Origin: Epiperipatus broadwayi
Taxonomy: Eukaryota > Onychophora > Udeonychophora > Euonychophora > Peripatidae
Length of the DNA stretch: 64,000 nt
Assembly (NCBI GenBank): GCA_028023455.1
Contig: JAQFVV010006215.1
Span: 7,485,230-7,549,229 of the forward strand
Reading direction: 5' to 3'
Shown: piece by piece, positions 1 through 12,558 of the stretch
Layout of the letters: every line of letters starts with the position of its first letter
How positions within the stretch are numbered: the first letter of the stretch is position 1
Made by a program: the position numbers and the translations under genes
The notes under the pieces: model-generated
Seen by the model: the letters and a program-made list of their open reading frames with translations, nothing else
The model's database searches: none
Told to the model about the DNA's origin: nothing

Positions 1-2056
1 GATTTTTCCAGTATCATTATGTAATCTAATTGTTGCTGTTGCATTTTTATAAATATTCTTTAAAATATGACAATATCCTGGATCTATACCTTGATGATCC
101 AATGCTTTAATCACTGAAGAAATGTGTATAGAATCGAATGCCTTTTCATAATCTACAAATCCAAAACATAATGACAACTCATATTCGTTTGTCCTTTCTA
201 TGACTTCTCTCAATACCTGGATATGATCTATTGTACTAAAACCACTTTTAAATCCAGCTTGTTCTCTTGGTTGGTGGAAATCCAAAGTTCTCTGTAGACG
301 AGTTGTAATTATCTTGGTAAAAATTTTATATAAAACTGATAAAAGGCTGATAGGTCTGTAATTTCTAATATCTTCTTTATCACCTTTTTTAAATATTAAT
401 ATTATTACTGCATTCTTCCAATCTTCCGGTACATCTTTATCATTTAGACATTTGGTATATAACTTTGCTAAAATTGTTTCTATTTCTTCACCTGCTTCTT
501 TTAATATATCAATTATAATTCCATCATTTCCTGGAGCCTTTCCTTTCTTCATACACTTAATTGCATGTCTCACTTCTTCATTTAAAATTTTGGGCAATTC
601 GGAAGATGTAATAGATATAGGAGGTACTTGTTCTTTATTACTATATAATTCTTGATAAAAATCTTCTACCAATTTCATGATGTCATCTCTCTTTTTAGTA
701 ATAATTCCATCTTTTTTCTTATTGCAGATATAAATTTCCTACCAATACCAAAATGTTGTTTAACATTTTTGAGACTTTTATTTTCTTCTACAGCTTTCCT
801 TGCTATTTCACAGTTATACTTTCTTATATCATTTTCAACTCTTTTCCATACCATTTTACAAAATTCGAGATATTCAATTCTTTTTAATACATCATTTTTG
901 TATATCTTCATATTCCTTCTTTTCTTCATAAATTCTCTAGTCTCAGTAGAAATTTTATTAGTCAATTGCTGCTTTTTTCTACCAGCTATGTTTGTTGCAG
1001 TTTTTAAAAGTGTATCAGTTATTTTCACATTAATTTCATTCAAATCTGTATCATGTTCAAAATCTCCTAACACTTGAAACCTATTTATAAGTTCTAATTT
1101 AAATTCATTAGAATGTTTCTGAAGATTAGGAATATCAACTGTAAATATTGTTTTTCTTAATAATTTTTGTCTTTCTAGTTTTACATTAACACGTAACTTA
1201 GACCTTACTAATCGATGATCACTTCCTGTGTTAAATTTATTAAGAACATTACAATCTTGAAATATGTATTTTCTGTTAGTCAAAATATAATCCAATTCTG
1301 CTGAACCTTCATTTGGATGCTTCCATGTCCATTTCCTTTTAACATTTTTCTCAAAAAATGAATTCATAATATAAAGTTTTTCTTTTTCTGCAAACTCCAC
1401 AAGTCTATGTCCTCTCTCATTTCTATTACCATAACCAAAATTACCTACAGCAATTTCATCTTTCATTTGTCTACCAATTCTAGCATTAAAGTCTCCCATA
1501 ACAATTTTAAAATGTTGTTTACTCTGATCAAAAGCCTTTTTGTACATCCATATAAAAATCTTCTACTACTTCATCACTATGAGAACTTGTTGGGGCATAA
1601 ACCTGAATTATCTGCATTTGGTATCTGCTATTAAGTTGTTTAACTAATCTTGCCACTCTGTCCGATACACCATCAATCTTCACAATATTGTTCTTCCACT
1701 TTTTATTTATAATGAATCCTACTCCACTTGTATTTCCAATATGTATGCCTTTAAAATAGAGTATATGTCCACTTTTTAAATTCAATTGTTTCTTCTCCTT
1801 TTCTTCTAACTTCACAAAGTCCAATAATGTCCCATTTAATATAAGACAGTTCTTCTTCTAATTCTTGCAATTTTCCTTCACTTGAAAGTGATCCACAGTT
1901 GTAAGTACCTAAATAAAAAGTCATCATCAAATGGCAGCCTGGGACCGCAATCAGGGGATTCTTAGCACCCTCCGCCTTCGGCCACCAACCGCTGCCTTGG
2001 TTTGTGACTTTACAGCCTCCCGGGAATAAGGGCCATGCTTTATTTTTGTCTGTCAT
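1..2056 (-). pseudogene. RTE-like endonuclease/reverse transcriptase ORF, frameshifted
   Basis: The encoded protein would nick target DNA and copy its own RNA into the nick. Reading on the minus strand from the ATG at 2056, the N-terminal APE endonuclease shows TYNCGSLSSE, LCEVRRKGE, QVYAPTS, the catalytic MGDFNARIG and SDHRLV. The reverse transcriptase begins near 660 with GNDGI, NYRPISLL, QAGFKSGFST and VDYEKAFDSI, and runs off the window. Three frameshifts break it: an extra T near 1779, an extra T in the T-run near 1540, and a T-run difference near 712. Copy 2 lacks these exact lesions, so the copies decayed separately. The RT segment (658 to 1) is still open. Confidence 0.85.
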
Positions 2057-2382
2057 AATTGTATATATGTATTGGAAAAATATTTATCATTTACACAAAC
2101 ATTCATTCTGCCTTATCAGGCACTGAGAAGAAAGACCATGGTGTTTCTTGATCTTAAACTCAGAGGTAAAAAGCCAATAAACTCACCATGCTGGCTAATG
2201 CATGTTGGTGAGCAGCCCATCCATGTTCGTATACTATATGAATAATCACATAGTAATAACAGCTGCAACGACAAGAACATATGGAGTGGACATTAGGAAT
2301 TTGCCCTGCTCGGTTCCTTTAAGGCCTCCAAGAGGAATCAAAGGGTCTCCTTTTAGTTAATAGCAAACTCCTTTCTGCAGCC
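1..2382 (-). mobile_element. RTE-like non-LTR retrotransposon, copy 1 (3' part beyond window edge)
   Basis: This is a minus-strand LINE whose 3' half lies outside the window. Its sequence is nearly identical to positions 16175-18553 over the whole shared length, and both copies stop matching at the same 5' point (after CTGCAGCC), which marks the real 5' end of the family. It contains a 5' untranslated region (about 2057-2382), an APE-type endonuclease domain and the start of the reverse transcriptase. A T-rich, ATT-repeated tract follows the 5' end at 2383-2410. I assign it to the RTE group because of the single ORF, the roughly 3.3 kb full length seen in copy 2, and the GAT-rich 3' end of copy 2. 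Confidence 0.88.
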
Positions 2383-3380
2383 TTTTTTATTATTATTATT
2401 ATTATTTATTCATATATAATTTTTCATATATGAAAATCTTAGTGTATGTAGGACATCTTAAGCACATATTTATCTGCCTATCTGTAATGAAGGAAGTTTT
2501 TTGGATATAGTAAATTAAATCATATATTTGTTAGGTTTGCAGCTTAAGTTTAAACCTGGGTGGAATTCAAAAATTTTTTTTTAGGTAGCTGAGAACTTTT
2601 AAGCAAACTTTTTGTTTTTTACATAGGCAGTTTTAATCACTAAGTAGCCATCAAATTATTAGTCAGTAAAAGGACGTGAAGCTATTTTTACCTAGATATT
2701 AAAACAAGAAAAGGGGGTCACAAAAATCCTCATTGAATAATAAGTAAAAAAATTTTCTTCACTGTTTATTTGGGGAGAGATTCTGCAAAAGAGTTTTATT
2801 TTTTGATCTATTATTTGTGGTTGATTTTATCTCTTATTTTTTATTGTGATGCTATTTCATTTCTCACTAATATATGTAAGAATAAACAAATAATCCTGTA
2901 TTAAGTATGACAGTTTTTGATGGGTTGCCATTTCTTATTTTCATCTCCTTATAATAATTCATGATTAGCATTTGATTTTTTTTTTTTCATTTATATCATA
3001 AAATTATTTTTAATTTTATTTCTAATTACAAACTAAAGCAAATTTCTGTTATATAAGCTTGATAAATTTAATTAAAATTTTATCTCACAGTTATTTATAT
3101 GATAAACTTTACTATGATTTATTTATAAACTTTATTGAGTGTTAACACTAATTTTGATTATTATATTGTGTATATTAAAATGTTTTGCTTTGTGATTCAT
3201 TTAGTTTCACACTGTTGCATGTTCTTCAAGCCATGACCAATTAACTTTGTTTCCATTAAAAAAAATTAATGTATAATGAATTTTTATTTTTATTAAGAAA
3301 AAAAAAAGTCTTCAAATTATTATTTACATTAATTGTTGAGGCTTCATATGAAATCACTATTCTGAAAATTAATTTTAACT
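2383..3380. other. AT-rich intergenic DNA, nothing recognised
   Basis: It opens with an ATT-rich microsatellite at about 2388-2412. The remainder has homopolymer A/T runs and no long ORF, RNA gene or repeat that I can match elsewhere in the window. Confidence 0.5.
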
Positions 3381-3537
3381 GAATCTCTATTTTTAATCAC
3401 ATTTGCTTTCTTTCTATACAGTTAAACAAAACCCAAAGTTTAATAATAATTTACTTAATGAATCTCTATCTTTAATCACATTTGCTTTTTTCTATGCAGT
3501 TAAAAAAACAACAAAGTTTAATAATCATTTGCTTAAT
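3381..3537. repeat. Diverged tandem duplication, two units of about 79 bp
   Basis: The unit beginning GAATCTCTATTTTTAATCAC at 3381 recurs from 3460 as GAATCTCTATCTTTAATCAC. Both continue through a TTTGCTTT...CAGTTAAA segment to ...TTTAATAA...TTGCTTAAT or close variants. Point differences and a small indel separate the copies. Confidence 0.75.
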
Positions 3538-3798
3538 GAATTTTATTAGCACAGTGTAAACAGATTGTAATTTTATTTAGAAGGCAATAACCCTTTCTCA
3601 CTTGAGCCTTATTATATAATATTAAATCAGTGATATTAAATGCAAGGGTATTAGCATGAAGTAAATTATATTTTATAAGTTTTAATAGAATTATTAAAAG
3701 AAATGGATGTAAAATGAATGATTTAATATATATTCACTCTCTCATTTCAAGACACTTAAGATCGGCCTATATAAGTGCATTTAGGTTTGAAAATAAGA

Positions 3799-3965
3799 CA
3801 GTCATTTTTAAACAAAGGCAAACTCTCCATACAGTAATGCCACCCTGTGATAACCAGAGTAATCAATAGATGCCAGAAGGCTTGTGCATAAAATCCCTAT
3901 CTAGTCATTTTTATTTTCTCAAAATCTTTATCTTGTGGCTGAAATGAGAGTATCCTCACATTTAA
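3799..3965. repeat. Degenerate single-arm copy of hammerhead repeat family B
   Basis: The stretch from AAACAAAGGCAAACTCTCCA through CATACAGTAATGCCACCCTGTGATAACCAGAGTAATCAATAGATGCCAGAAGGCTTGTGC matches the left arm of the inverted element at 26893-27045 with scattered substitutions. The hammerhead part (about 3915-3955) is too decayed to call. From about 3966 to 4725 I see only AT-rich DNA, with TA and GA runs at about 4185-4210. Confidence 0.6.
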
Positions 3966-4725
3966 CTTCACTGATTTAATAATGGGCAAGTGAGGTAGAT
4001 TATTACCTTCTAAATAAAATTGTGATCATTTATTTAATAGAATAATATATATATTTGCTTTTGTTATTTTAACTTAATACGTTACATAAAAGATTTGAAC
4101 AGCCCAATTCAGGATAAAGGCATTTATAGATTTCAGGCACTCAAATTTCTTATGAACTCTTGAGAAATAAAACCATTCAATTATTTATTTATATATATAT
4201 ATAGAGAGAGAAATAGTGCAGACGAATGTAACTAGTCACCAGACTAATCATATATCATGTGTTGATGGTTTCCATTTTTGTTTAAATATACCTATTTACA
4301 AAACAGTAATTTGGATGATTATGGTATAGCTAAATGAAACATTTTTCATGTTCTCTTAATTTGAATCTTATAATATGAACATAATTGGCAAATATATTAA
4401 TTATTATCCAACAAGGATAATCATATTGTCAATTATTTTATTTATGCAGTTAAATGAATCATTCTATTTTACATAGTAGTGAATCCTGAAATGAAAAAAA
4501 TAATCAATAATGCAATATTATAAATAGCTACGTTTTATTAAAAATTGTTAACACAAAAACCAGCTGTTTTATTAATTAACTAAAAATAGAAATTAAACTG
4601 TGAAAGATAAAAAATGCAAAATATAATTTGTAAAGGATTTGAAACATACATCTGTACTGATAGATTATTGTAATATAGTTAAGATGAAAAATACATTGAT
4701 ACAAAGCAAAAACGTGAATATATAT

Positions 4726-6144
4726 TGTAACGGGAAACCCCCTTTATATAAAAAAAAAAATTATCATTTTTTTTTACTATTTATTCCAATTATTCTAAGT
4801 CTAATTATCAATCTCTAATATGATTTTAAAGACCCCGTTTCTCAAGCAGAGGAGTAAATATGATTAATATTTATATACTAATCATACCCCCGGTCAGACC
4901 GAGATTTAATAAAAATATTAAACCGATAGTCACCTTTCCAGACCAAGGTAACTCCCCGGATGCGTGACGTAAAATACCTCATGGAGATTATTTATAGAGT
5001 TTAAACACAGGGCACCATGAAATGTCACTAAGATGTTTCAAATTCTTGACCCATGGCTAGTTCTTAAACATGAGACCGGCAACACATTTACTTAGATAAA
5101 TGGAGAGACGTAAACAACACTAATAATTTACATCAATTTATTAACAGACAATAACAATAAATATATATATATATAAAACACCTAGAAAATATTCTACATT
5201 TAAAAACAAATATGCATGCTCTGAAGTGAATTCTATTCAAGGGAAGATTTTAAGTTTAATACTAGTATTAAAAATTTAAATTTTAATAATGACGTCATGA
5301 ATAATAGTTACCTAGGTCTAAGTACAGCAGTTTCTAATTTTCATTTGTGGTTTAAGCACAATCTCTTGATTTGGCATAGTGGGTTTAAACATCGACAGAA
5401 GGCGAGTCAGAGTAAACTATCATGGCATTTGGCTAATGGCTCACAGGAGATGAGTGGAGGAAAACAGCCGAGCACCAGCGTTCAGATCTAGCCACTCATT
5501 TCTTTCATGGCATGATGGTAGAATGGTTTCATCATGCTGGGCTATTAGCAGCTCATTGACTTTTCTCATTGCTGCTGGTTGATTTCAATGAAGAATATGA
5601 ATCTCAATAATATGACTCTCAATAAATATCTATCAATAATAAGTATAACAATAGAGAATGTTTGCTTTTTATACGACTCTGACCCCATCTTTGCTCAAGT
5701 TTTAACCACGCTATCAATACATTTGATCTTAAAATTCTTTTAATTAAAAGGTGCATTCCTTTATTTTTTTTTCTATTCTAATTACACTGAGATTCACTAT
5801 ATTGTCCAACTAATTAGTCTGGAATCTTAATCTCCAGAAACTGATTAGTTTAGTACGACTTATTTTAATTAATTATAAAAAAAATTTAATCAAAAAGTAC
5901 CTTTAACAAAGAGTATTTTTTGACAGAATTATAGAAAAATAAAAGTACATAAAAGAAAGATAAGTTATAATTAATAACTAATTTCTAACTTATTCCTAAC
6001 ATTTTCTTTTTATTTTAACTTTTACTTTTCCCAAACTATTAATTGTGATTATTTTAAATTTTATTTTTTTAAAAAAAAAAACCTAAATCATGTAACCAAT
6101 ATATACACACACTTATGCAACATGTGTATATACATATCGTTACA
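4726..6144. mobile_element. Possible solo LTR or LTR-like segment inserted in a TA microsatellite
   Basis: The segment begins TGTAACGGG at 4726 right after ATATAT and ends CGTTACA at 6144 right before ATATAT, giving 7-bp inverted ends TGTAACG/CGTTACA. Ends of this TGTAAC...GTTACA type and a short AT duplication are typical of Ty3/Gypsy or BEL LTRs. The interior (about 4830-5720) is clearly more GC-rich than its surroundings and includes a TATA-like TTTTTATACGAC near 5668 and several AATAAA-type signals. A 64-codon ORF at 5297-5491 is not recognisable. No gag-pol lies nearby. It could instead be an unrelated DNA element, and the boundaries are inferred from the ends alone. Confidence 0.38.
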
Positions 6145-6374
6145 ATATATAAATTACACCTATAATAATGGAAGTCTAATAAGATTGGCTATGAATCAGT
6201 TATAAGACAAAATCAAAAGCTTGTTTATTTCAGTAAGTTTTTCAAATTAATTTTTGAGTATTTTATGAAACTTTTTATTTGAATTTTAGTGTTAGGATGA
6301 TCTTTAAATAATTTATATATTTTATGTTTTCTTTAAAAAATAATAATAATCTGAGTTAAAGAGAAAAAAAAAAC

Positions 6375-6650
6375 TATATGTGTAATGAAAGTATATGAAT
6401 AATTTTTATTAGTCATTCATTAGAGTAGATATTATCCAATAGTGAATAATATTTTAATGATAACTTATTAAAATATTATTCACTATTGGATAATAGCACT
6501 CACACAAGGTAGGGACTGGTTTCTATCTACTTTCAACATCTTGTAGAGAGATGCAATCATAAACATATGACCAAAGACATATGAAAAGATTTATGAGTGA
6601 GTGAAATGAAAATTACACTACAGAAATATTATTCATTATATGTGTAATGA
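6375..6650. mobile_element. Small inverted-repeat element with 14-bp direct repeats
   Basis: TATATGTGTAATGA occurs at 6375-6388 and again at 6637-6650. Between them is a perfect 27-bp inverted repeat (6431-6457 and 6468-6494, ATTATCCAATAGTGAATAAT...) with a 10-nt loop. On the minus strand the interior near 6510-6540 reads UUGAAAG...GAAACCAGUC, which loosely resembles the GAAACUAGUC end of the family B hammerhead, but the core is not intact. The layout is the same general type as the larger inverted elements in this window. Confidence 0.6.
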
Positions 6651-6975
6651 GTCTCAAAATATTTTAAACTTAACACATCAAAGTTATTAAAATGTAAAAT
6701 TTTGAAATATTTATTCAAACTATCTTCTCTCTCTATATATATATATATATTTAAGATATCAATGAGTGTGGTGAAAAAAATATTTTGCTAGGAAAATACT
6801 AATATTAAATTTATAAGTTTCCTATTTTATTTTCATATAATACTTTAGTCAGTCACTAAAGGATTAAAGAAATTAAATAAAAATTCTAAAAATAAATTTA
6901 ACTAAATATATTGCATATGCAAATACACACCCATAACATTAGCAATGAAACAAATATCTATGCATATATATATAT

Positions 6976-8695
6976 TGTACTGCCCGCCTTCTTTCCTTGG
7001 AAACAAAATGAGGAAAATCTAAATTTTAAGATTTTATTTATTTCTATCCCTTTTGTTTAGTTTCTATCACTATCTTTGAAGCTTCTGGTCGTTCACATAG
7101 AGATAATAATATCATTGGTAGCAAGCTACCAATAATACCAACTCTCTGCTACTAAACTATAGCACTGGCCATCCAAGCACTTTATTTATTTTAAGGAAAA
7201 AAACTTTAGGCGCCAGTTAATTATGATGTAATTAACATATTTGCTCAACCAGCTACGAATTTAGTACCTGATCTCCCCCAGCTAGCTCATTGGACTCTAA
7301 CTATTCCCAATTCTCTGCCTTCCTTATGAATATCTATTTTTCAGTATTTATATCACACATATTTGATTAATATAATACTTATGTGTTATTTAATTCTTCC
7401 GTATAAATTTCTGCCTTACTTTTAACATTATCTCAAATTATCTACCTAACAATAATAAAATATTTATACCCAGCTTTCTTTTTTTAAATGCTCACTCTTG
7501 CCTTATAATATAAATGCATATACACATTCCATTAAAGAATACATTTTAATACGTCTCAAATCACACATATATAAATAATAAATAAAATAAACACATATTT
7601 AATCATATAACACACACACATAATTAATGAGATATTTGATTTGAAAGCTAATGCATGTAGCTATATCATGGAAATTAATAGTTCTATATAGGATTAAATC
7701 TAACTTATAGTTCTTGAGATGTTAAAAAGTTTTCTCCCACTTATTTTTGTCTGTAAATGAAGATTCTGAAGACAAAAGAATGATTGATTTACCTAGGATT
7801 TGAACAGTTTCATACACGAATAGGGTAACATAGCTTTCTTCTGATTTTCCTGATTTTAACCAGTTGGTGTTGATTCCTCTTAGGCCTCCTTTATTTATTT
7901 TATGATGTGCATATGAATTATTGTGGATCTTGGCATGGACACTCCGATGATTTCCAGTTTTTACATGAACATGATTTCTCCCTCGAACTAACTGCTGATG
8001 TTATTGCAGAGAAGGTTTAGGCCGGCCGCACGATCCAATGGGTTCAGCAATGCATTCTATATGACAGCATATTCATTCTTAGTTATTTCAAAGTTTTTTT
8101 GATCAAATTTTGATTAATTATTGATTAATGATTTTTTAATATTGTTTATAACAATACAAAATTTCCTTTATATAGACAGTGTTTCTTATCTGAGGATCAA
8201 TCGAGCAATCTGCTGCAATCCTATTGGTTTTCTATTTCTTTTATTTAAGAATCATTGTAGTCTTTCCATTGGCTTTTTATTTTAATGAAATAGTAGTACT
8301 TAGTCCTTTGTTTGTCAATTATATTTCTTTTGTTTTGATTTTAAGTTTTCAGTTCTTTTATTTCTATTGCATTAGCTTTCAATTTTATCATTTTAAGAAA
8401 ATTCCTTTCTTTTAAATTTTATTTATAGACACACACATTCCACTGCTTCCATATTATAAGACAAAAATGAGATTTTTTGCTATATGTTAATTTAAAATAA
8501 CAATGTTAATCTTTTTTTTTTTAATTATTATTCATTACCGAAATCTTTTCCCCTCCCTTTTCTTTTTCTTAAACTTTTATGAAAATCTTTTTTTTTTTTT
8601 TTTCAAACCTTAAAAATATTTTCTTAAAATTTCTTTCACTAAAATTCACTCTTGATAAATGCTGGAAATATTATGTAATGACCTACCTCGGTACA
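6976..8695. other. Segment bounded by TGTAC...GTACA inside TA microsatellites
   Basis: The left end (ATATATAT then TGTACTGCCC at 6976) and right end (CCTCGGTACA at 8695 then ATATATAT) mirror the ends of the 4726-6144 segment. A GC-richer spot at about 7980-8060 contains GGCCGGCC. The interior otherwise is AT-rich with several T-runs; the 63-codon ORF at 8224-8415 is hydrophobic by composition and not credible as a gene. It might be a non-autonomous LTR-type element or a chance pair of ends. Confidence 0.25.
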
Positions 8696-8976
8696 ATATA
8701 TATATATTTGTGTTTTAGATATAAACAAAACCACATGCATCTACAAATAATAGATTAAATATGTGTGAATGAATTTTTATTTTTAGTGGTTTTAAAAAAA
8801 TAAATAATTTAAAAAGCTATATATAAAAAATGGATGCATGCAAGTTTTAATTAAAGATTTAGTTATATTTTAAATAAAATAAGCTGTTCAAAAAATAACA
8901 ATTACAAATTCAAAAGTATTGATAGAGAAACTAGTAATATTTATTAATATTTAAAAGATTTTAATTCAGAGATTTA

Positions 8977-9280
8977 TAATAACAATTAACAATAATATAT
9001 AAACAGCATTAAACTGTTGCACATGCACTTTGGATTTTAATTATAAAATGAATGAATACTAACACTTCAACCACATGATAATCTTTGGAAAAGATAGAAT
9101 GGCCATTCTATCTTTTCCAAAGACTTTATCATGTGGTTGAAGTGTTAGTATTCATTCATTTTATATTTAAAATCTAGTACCTGAAATCCAAAGTGCATGT
9201 GCAACAGTTTAATGCTGTTTATATATTATTGTTTATAAAAAACATTGCGTTATATAAAATAATTGACTTAATAACAATTA
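8977..9280. mobile_element. Near-spacerless palindromic element with 12-bp direct repeats
   Basis: TAATAACAATTA lies at 8977-8988 and 9269-9280. The left arm starts directly after the first copy (8989-9102) and the right arm mirrors it from 9103 to about 9232. The centre is the GAATGGCCATTC palindrome with no spacer. The right arm carries a 13-15-nt insertion around 9170-9185 and a few substitutions relative to the left. A one-sided tail of about 36 nt (9233-9268) separates the right arm from its direct repeat. I do not see a convincing hammerhead core here. Confidence 0.75.
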
Positions 9281-11210
9281 TTGAAATAAAATTGCTGAAA
9301 ATTATTTGAAACTTTTCTATTTTGTATATAGTGTTTTATTTAAAGTCTAAATAATTTTCACTAAAATAAAATAAAAACTTTCTGATCGTATCACTTGATA
9401 TTTTAAAAGTCATGTGACACTAAGGAAAAGTTATAAAAACTAGTTTTCTGAAGAGAAGTGTTAAAATCCAATTGACTAAATGTATAATTTGCAAGAACAG
9501 AGTATTTATTTCGTTGGGTTTTTTGTTTAATAAAGACGGAAAACTAATCTTAGAATGCCTTGCAGCTCAATACTGTAAGCAAAATTTTCTGTAGTTTTAT
9601 TTTACTGTTATCTCAGAATTAAATCTAAATTTATGAACAAAGGTCTCTTAAATTTGACAAGTTTTTAAATAATTTTAATTACTTAACAAAAAACTGCTAA
9701 GATACACTTTTGCCCAAATTTTATAAGTATCCAATTAATTGACTAAAGATCATCATGTTAACCTTTCAATTTAGCAGGATGCCAGAAATTCGACTTTTGA
9801 CCAATTTACCCCCTGATGAATTTTTTTGTAAATATTATACGTTAAAATGCATGTAAAATAGTATATTTTATTATAATAAATTTTTGCTGAAAAATTTGCA
9901 ATAGAAGGCAGGAAATTCAAAATTCCTGCTCTTACAATAGACATAAGCCCCACCCTGACATGTTCAGCCATTGTCTGTTGCTAAGGCTGTAAAATGTTCA
10001 GTGTTTTACAACATGGTTTAAAGTAAATAGTTTCAATGACAAAACTTGTTTATTTGAAAATTTATGACGGTTTTAGATATTTTTTTAAAATTAATTTACA
10101 CTATATTTATTAGATATCAAGAAATATAAATTATTAATAACTTATTTTGACTTGAAATACTTTATTTTCAAAACTATAATGTTATATTAGCAGTGAATCT
10201 AAACATGGCCTGAAGCAATTTACAAGCTTAGTTTTTATGTCAGCAATCTATTTATATTTACAAGTATGAAACTATCACAATTTTGCAATAAATATTCAAA
10301 AATTTTAAACTTTTAAAGCATAATTTGTTAGATATAAGAGAAATAAATAATTATTCATTTGGATGTTTAAAAATAATAAGAAATATTTTGTTGATTTTAT
10401 AAACTGAAAATAATATTTCTAGAAATGATGATATCTAAACTCTTTGTTTTGTTTGCAATCTCATTTTTTTAATATTTACAGAAATAAAATGTGAACATTT
10501 AAAATTTATTTCAATAGTAAACAAAAATATCTATCAAATAAAGTCAAATTTATTATTTTCAGATAAGTAATAATCATTTTATCATATATTTTATGTTGAT
10601 GTGTGAGACAAAGAAAAACGTCAGAAAATGCAGAGAAAAAAAACAAAGAAAGCTGAATAAAAATTATTTAATTGCTCATATTGGCTTGCTTATTGGTCAT
10701 AAAATGTTCAAGTTGTTTGACTTTGCATGTTTGATTCTGCTTTAATCATTCGTCATCACTATTATTATTGAAAATGTCCAGAATTTGTTGATTGATTAAA
10801 TAATTACATGCATCACACTAATCATTTTAGTTTGAATGTGGAAAGTCTTTAGAGAAATATTTAAAATGTGTTAACTTTTTACAAGAGACTTTTTTATTGC
10901 CTTTAACATATTTGGGAAGAAGTCATTCAAGCCCATTAAATCAATTATCTACTTGTAAAATCTTTGTGGAACTGCTTTTTATAATTTGCACTAAATAGGG
11001 GCATGAATCATTATTGTGAGTTGTCTTCTACTTCTTTAGAATTGTCCATTACATAATTATTGAGATTAATGCTTCTCAAGAGATATATTTCTAATATTTC
11101 TTTTATGATTCACCCCATGTGTATAAATATGAACAATTTTTATTTATTAAGATCAATCCATTTCTTAATTTATGTCACTAAAAAGTGTGTATATATATTT
11201 TTTCTCTTCC
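9281..11210. other. AT-rich intergenic DNA, nothing recognised
   Basis: No ORF has domain-like content and no RNA gene or clear repeat is visible. The ORF at 9771-9971 (minus) has no recognisable motif. Confidence 0.5.
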
Positions 11211-11280
11211 ATTAAAATGAAATACATCATACCATTTACAACTCTCTTAAACACTTTATCAATACTCTTTATTTATATCA

Positions 11281-11321
11281 AAACTAACAGTTTCGACTGT
11301 CCTGTAGTCATCACCAGAGCT
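11281..11321 (-). ncRNA. Hammerhead-ribozyme-like motif, left arm (core mutated)
   Basis: On the minus strand: helix I side AGCU, then CUGGUGA (consensus CUGANGA, with A6 changed to G), a stem II region GACUA...CAGUC with one mismatch, then GAAAC and a short helix III region UGUUAG. The core substitution should abolish cleavage. The CG in CAGUCGAAAC is still intact here, while the partner arm has UG. Confidence 0.55.
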
Positions 11322-12517
11322 ACAATATTCAAATATATAATTATATAATTAATACACTTATATTCACATACATAATTAAATACACAAAATAAATAAAAAT
11401 AAAATATACATTTTAACCTGACTTATAAATAATCATTTCTCATTTTATTACTTTACTCTTAAATAATTCTATCAATATTTATTTTATATCACTTTTTTTT
11501 TAAAAAAAATAATTATTATTTGTTATAATTATAAACTTTAACATTTATTCTACAATTTAATACATATTATTGTCATTTTACTTATATTATAAATCAACTT
11601 GTTACCTTTTTTTATTTTTATTAAATATTTTATAATTATCAATTAACTTTTCCCACATTACAAATTACTTTTTCACATTACAAAAATTATCTACCTCTTT
11701 TACAATCCTATTTCTACAAACCCAATTGACAAAATTTTCAAAATTTGTATATTTGTTTAACACTTCCCTCTATTGTCATTTTCTTCAATTTTATTCTTTT
11801 AACCTTTTTAAAATTCAAACTATTATTAATAATAATTGCTTATAAAATTATTGTCTTTACCCCCAAATCCCTATCTTATAAAAATGATTAATTACACAAA
11901 TAATAGAAGGAATAGGAAAATTAAAGAGGCAATATTGATTAAGAATATGAAACAAAATCTTAATAGGGATTTTGAGATAAAGACAATAATTTTATAAGCA
12001 ATTATTATTAATAATAGTTTGAATTTGAAAAATGTTAAAAGAATAATGTTGAAGAAAATGACAAAAGAGGGAGGTATTAAACAAGTGTACTAATTTTGAA
12101 CATTTTATCAGTTGTGTTTTTAGAAATAGGATTGTAAAGAGGTAGGTAATTTTTGTAATGTAAAAAAGTAATTTGTAATGTGCGAAAAGTTAATTGATAA
12201 TTATAAAATATTTAATAAAAATAAGAAAAGGTTAGAAGTTGATTTATAATATAAGTAAAATGACAATAATATGTATTAAATAGTTAAATAAATGTTAAAG
12301 TTTATAATTATAATAAATAATAATTCTAAAAAACAAAAAACAAATAAAGTGATATAAAATAAATATTGATAGAATTATTTAAGAGTAAAGTAATAAAATG
12401 GGAAATGATTATTTATAATGGTCAGGTTAAAATGTATATTTTATTTTTGTTTATTTTGTGTATTTATGAATATGGGTATAAGTGTATTAATTATATAATT
12501 ATATATTTGAATATTGT

Positions 12518-12558
12518 AGCTCTGATGATGACTGCAAGACAGTTGAAACTGTTAGGCT
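12518..12558 (+). ncRNA. Hammerhead-ribozyme-like motif, right arm (core intact)
   Basis: AGCU is followed by CUGAUGA (12522-12528). Stem II pairs GACUG (12530-12534) with CAGUU (12540-12544) across loop CAAGA. GAAA is at 12545-12548, then CUGUUA and GGCU, which can pair with AGCU as helix I. Helix III is very short, as reported for hammerheads in Penelope-like elements. The exact cleavage nucleotide is uncertain because helix III can be drawn two ways. Confidence 0.62.

Noticed and set aside
452-655. Plus-strand ORFs at 452-655, 652-1077, 1407-1634, 16626-17107 and 17583-17822
   Set aside because: They are antisense shadows of the RTE-like coding region; the real protein reads on the minus strand with clear endonuclease and RT motifs.
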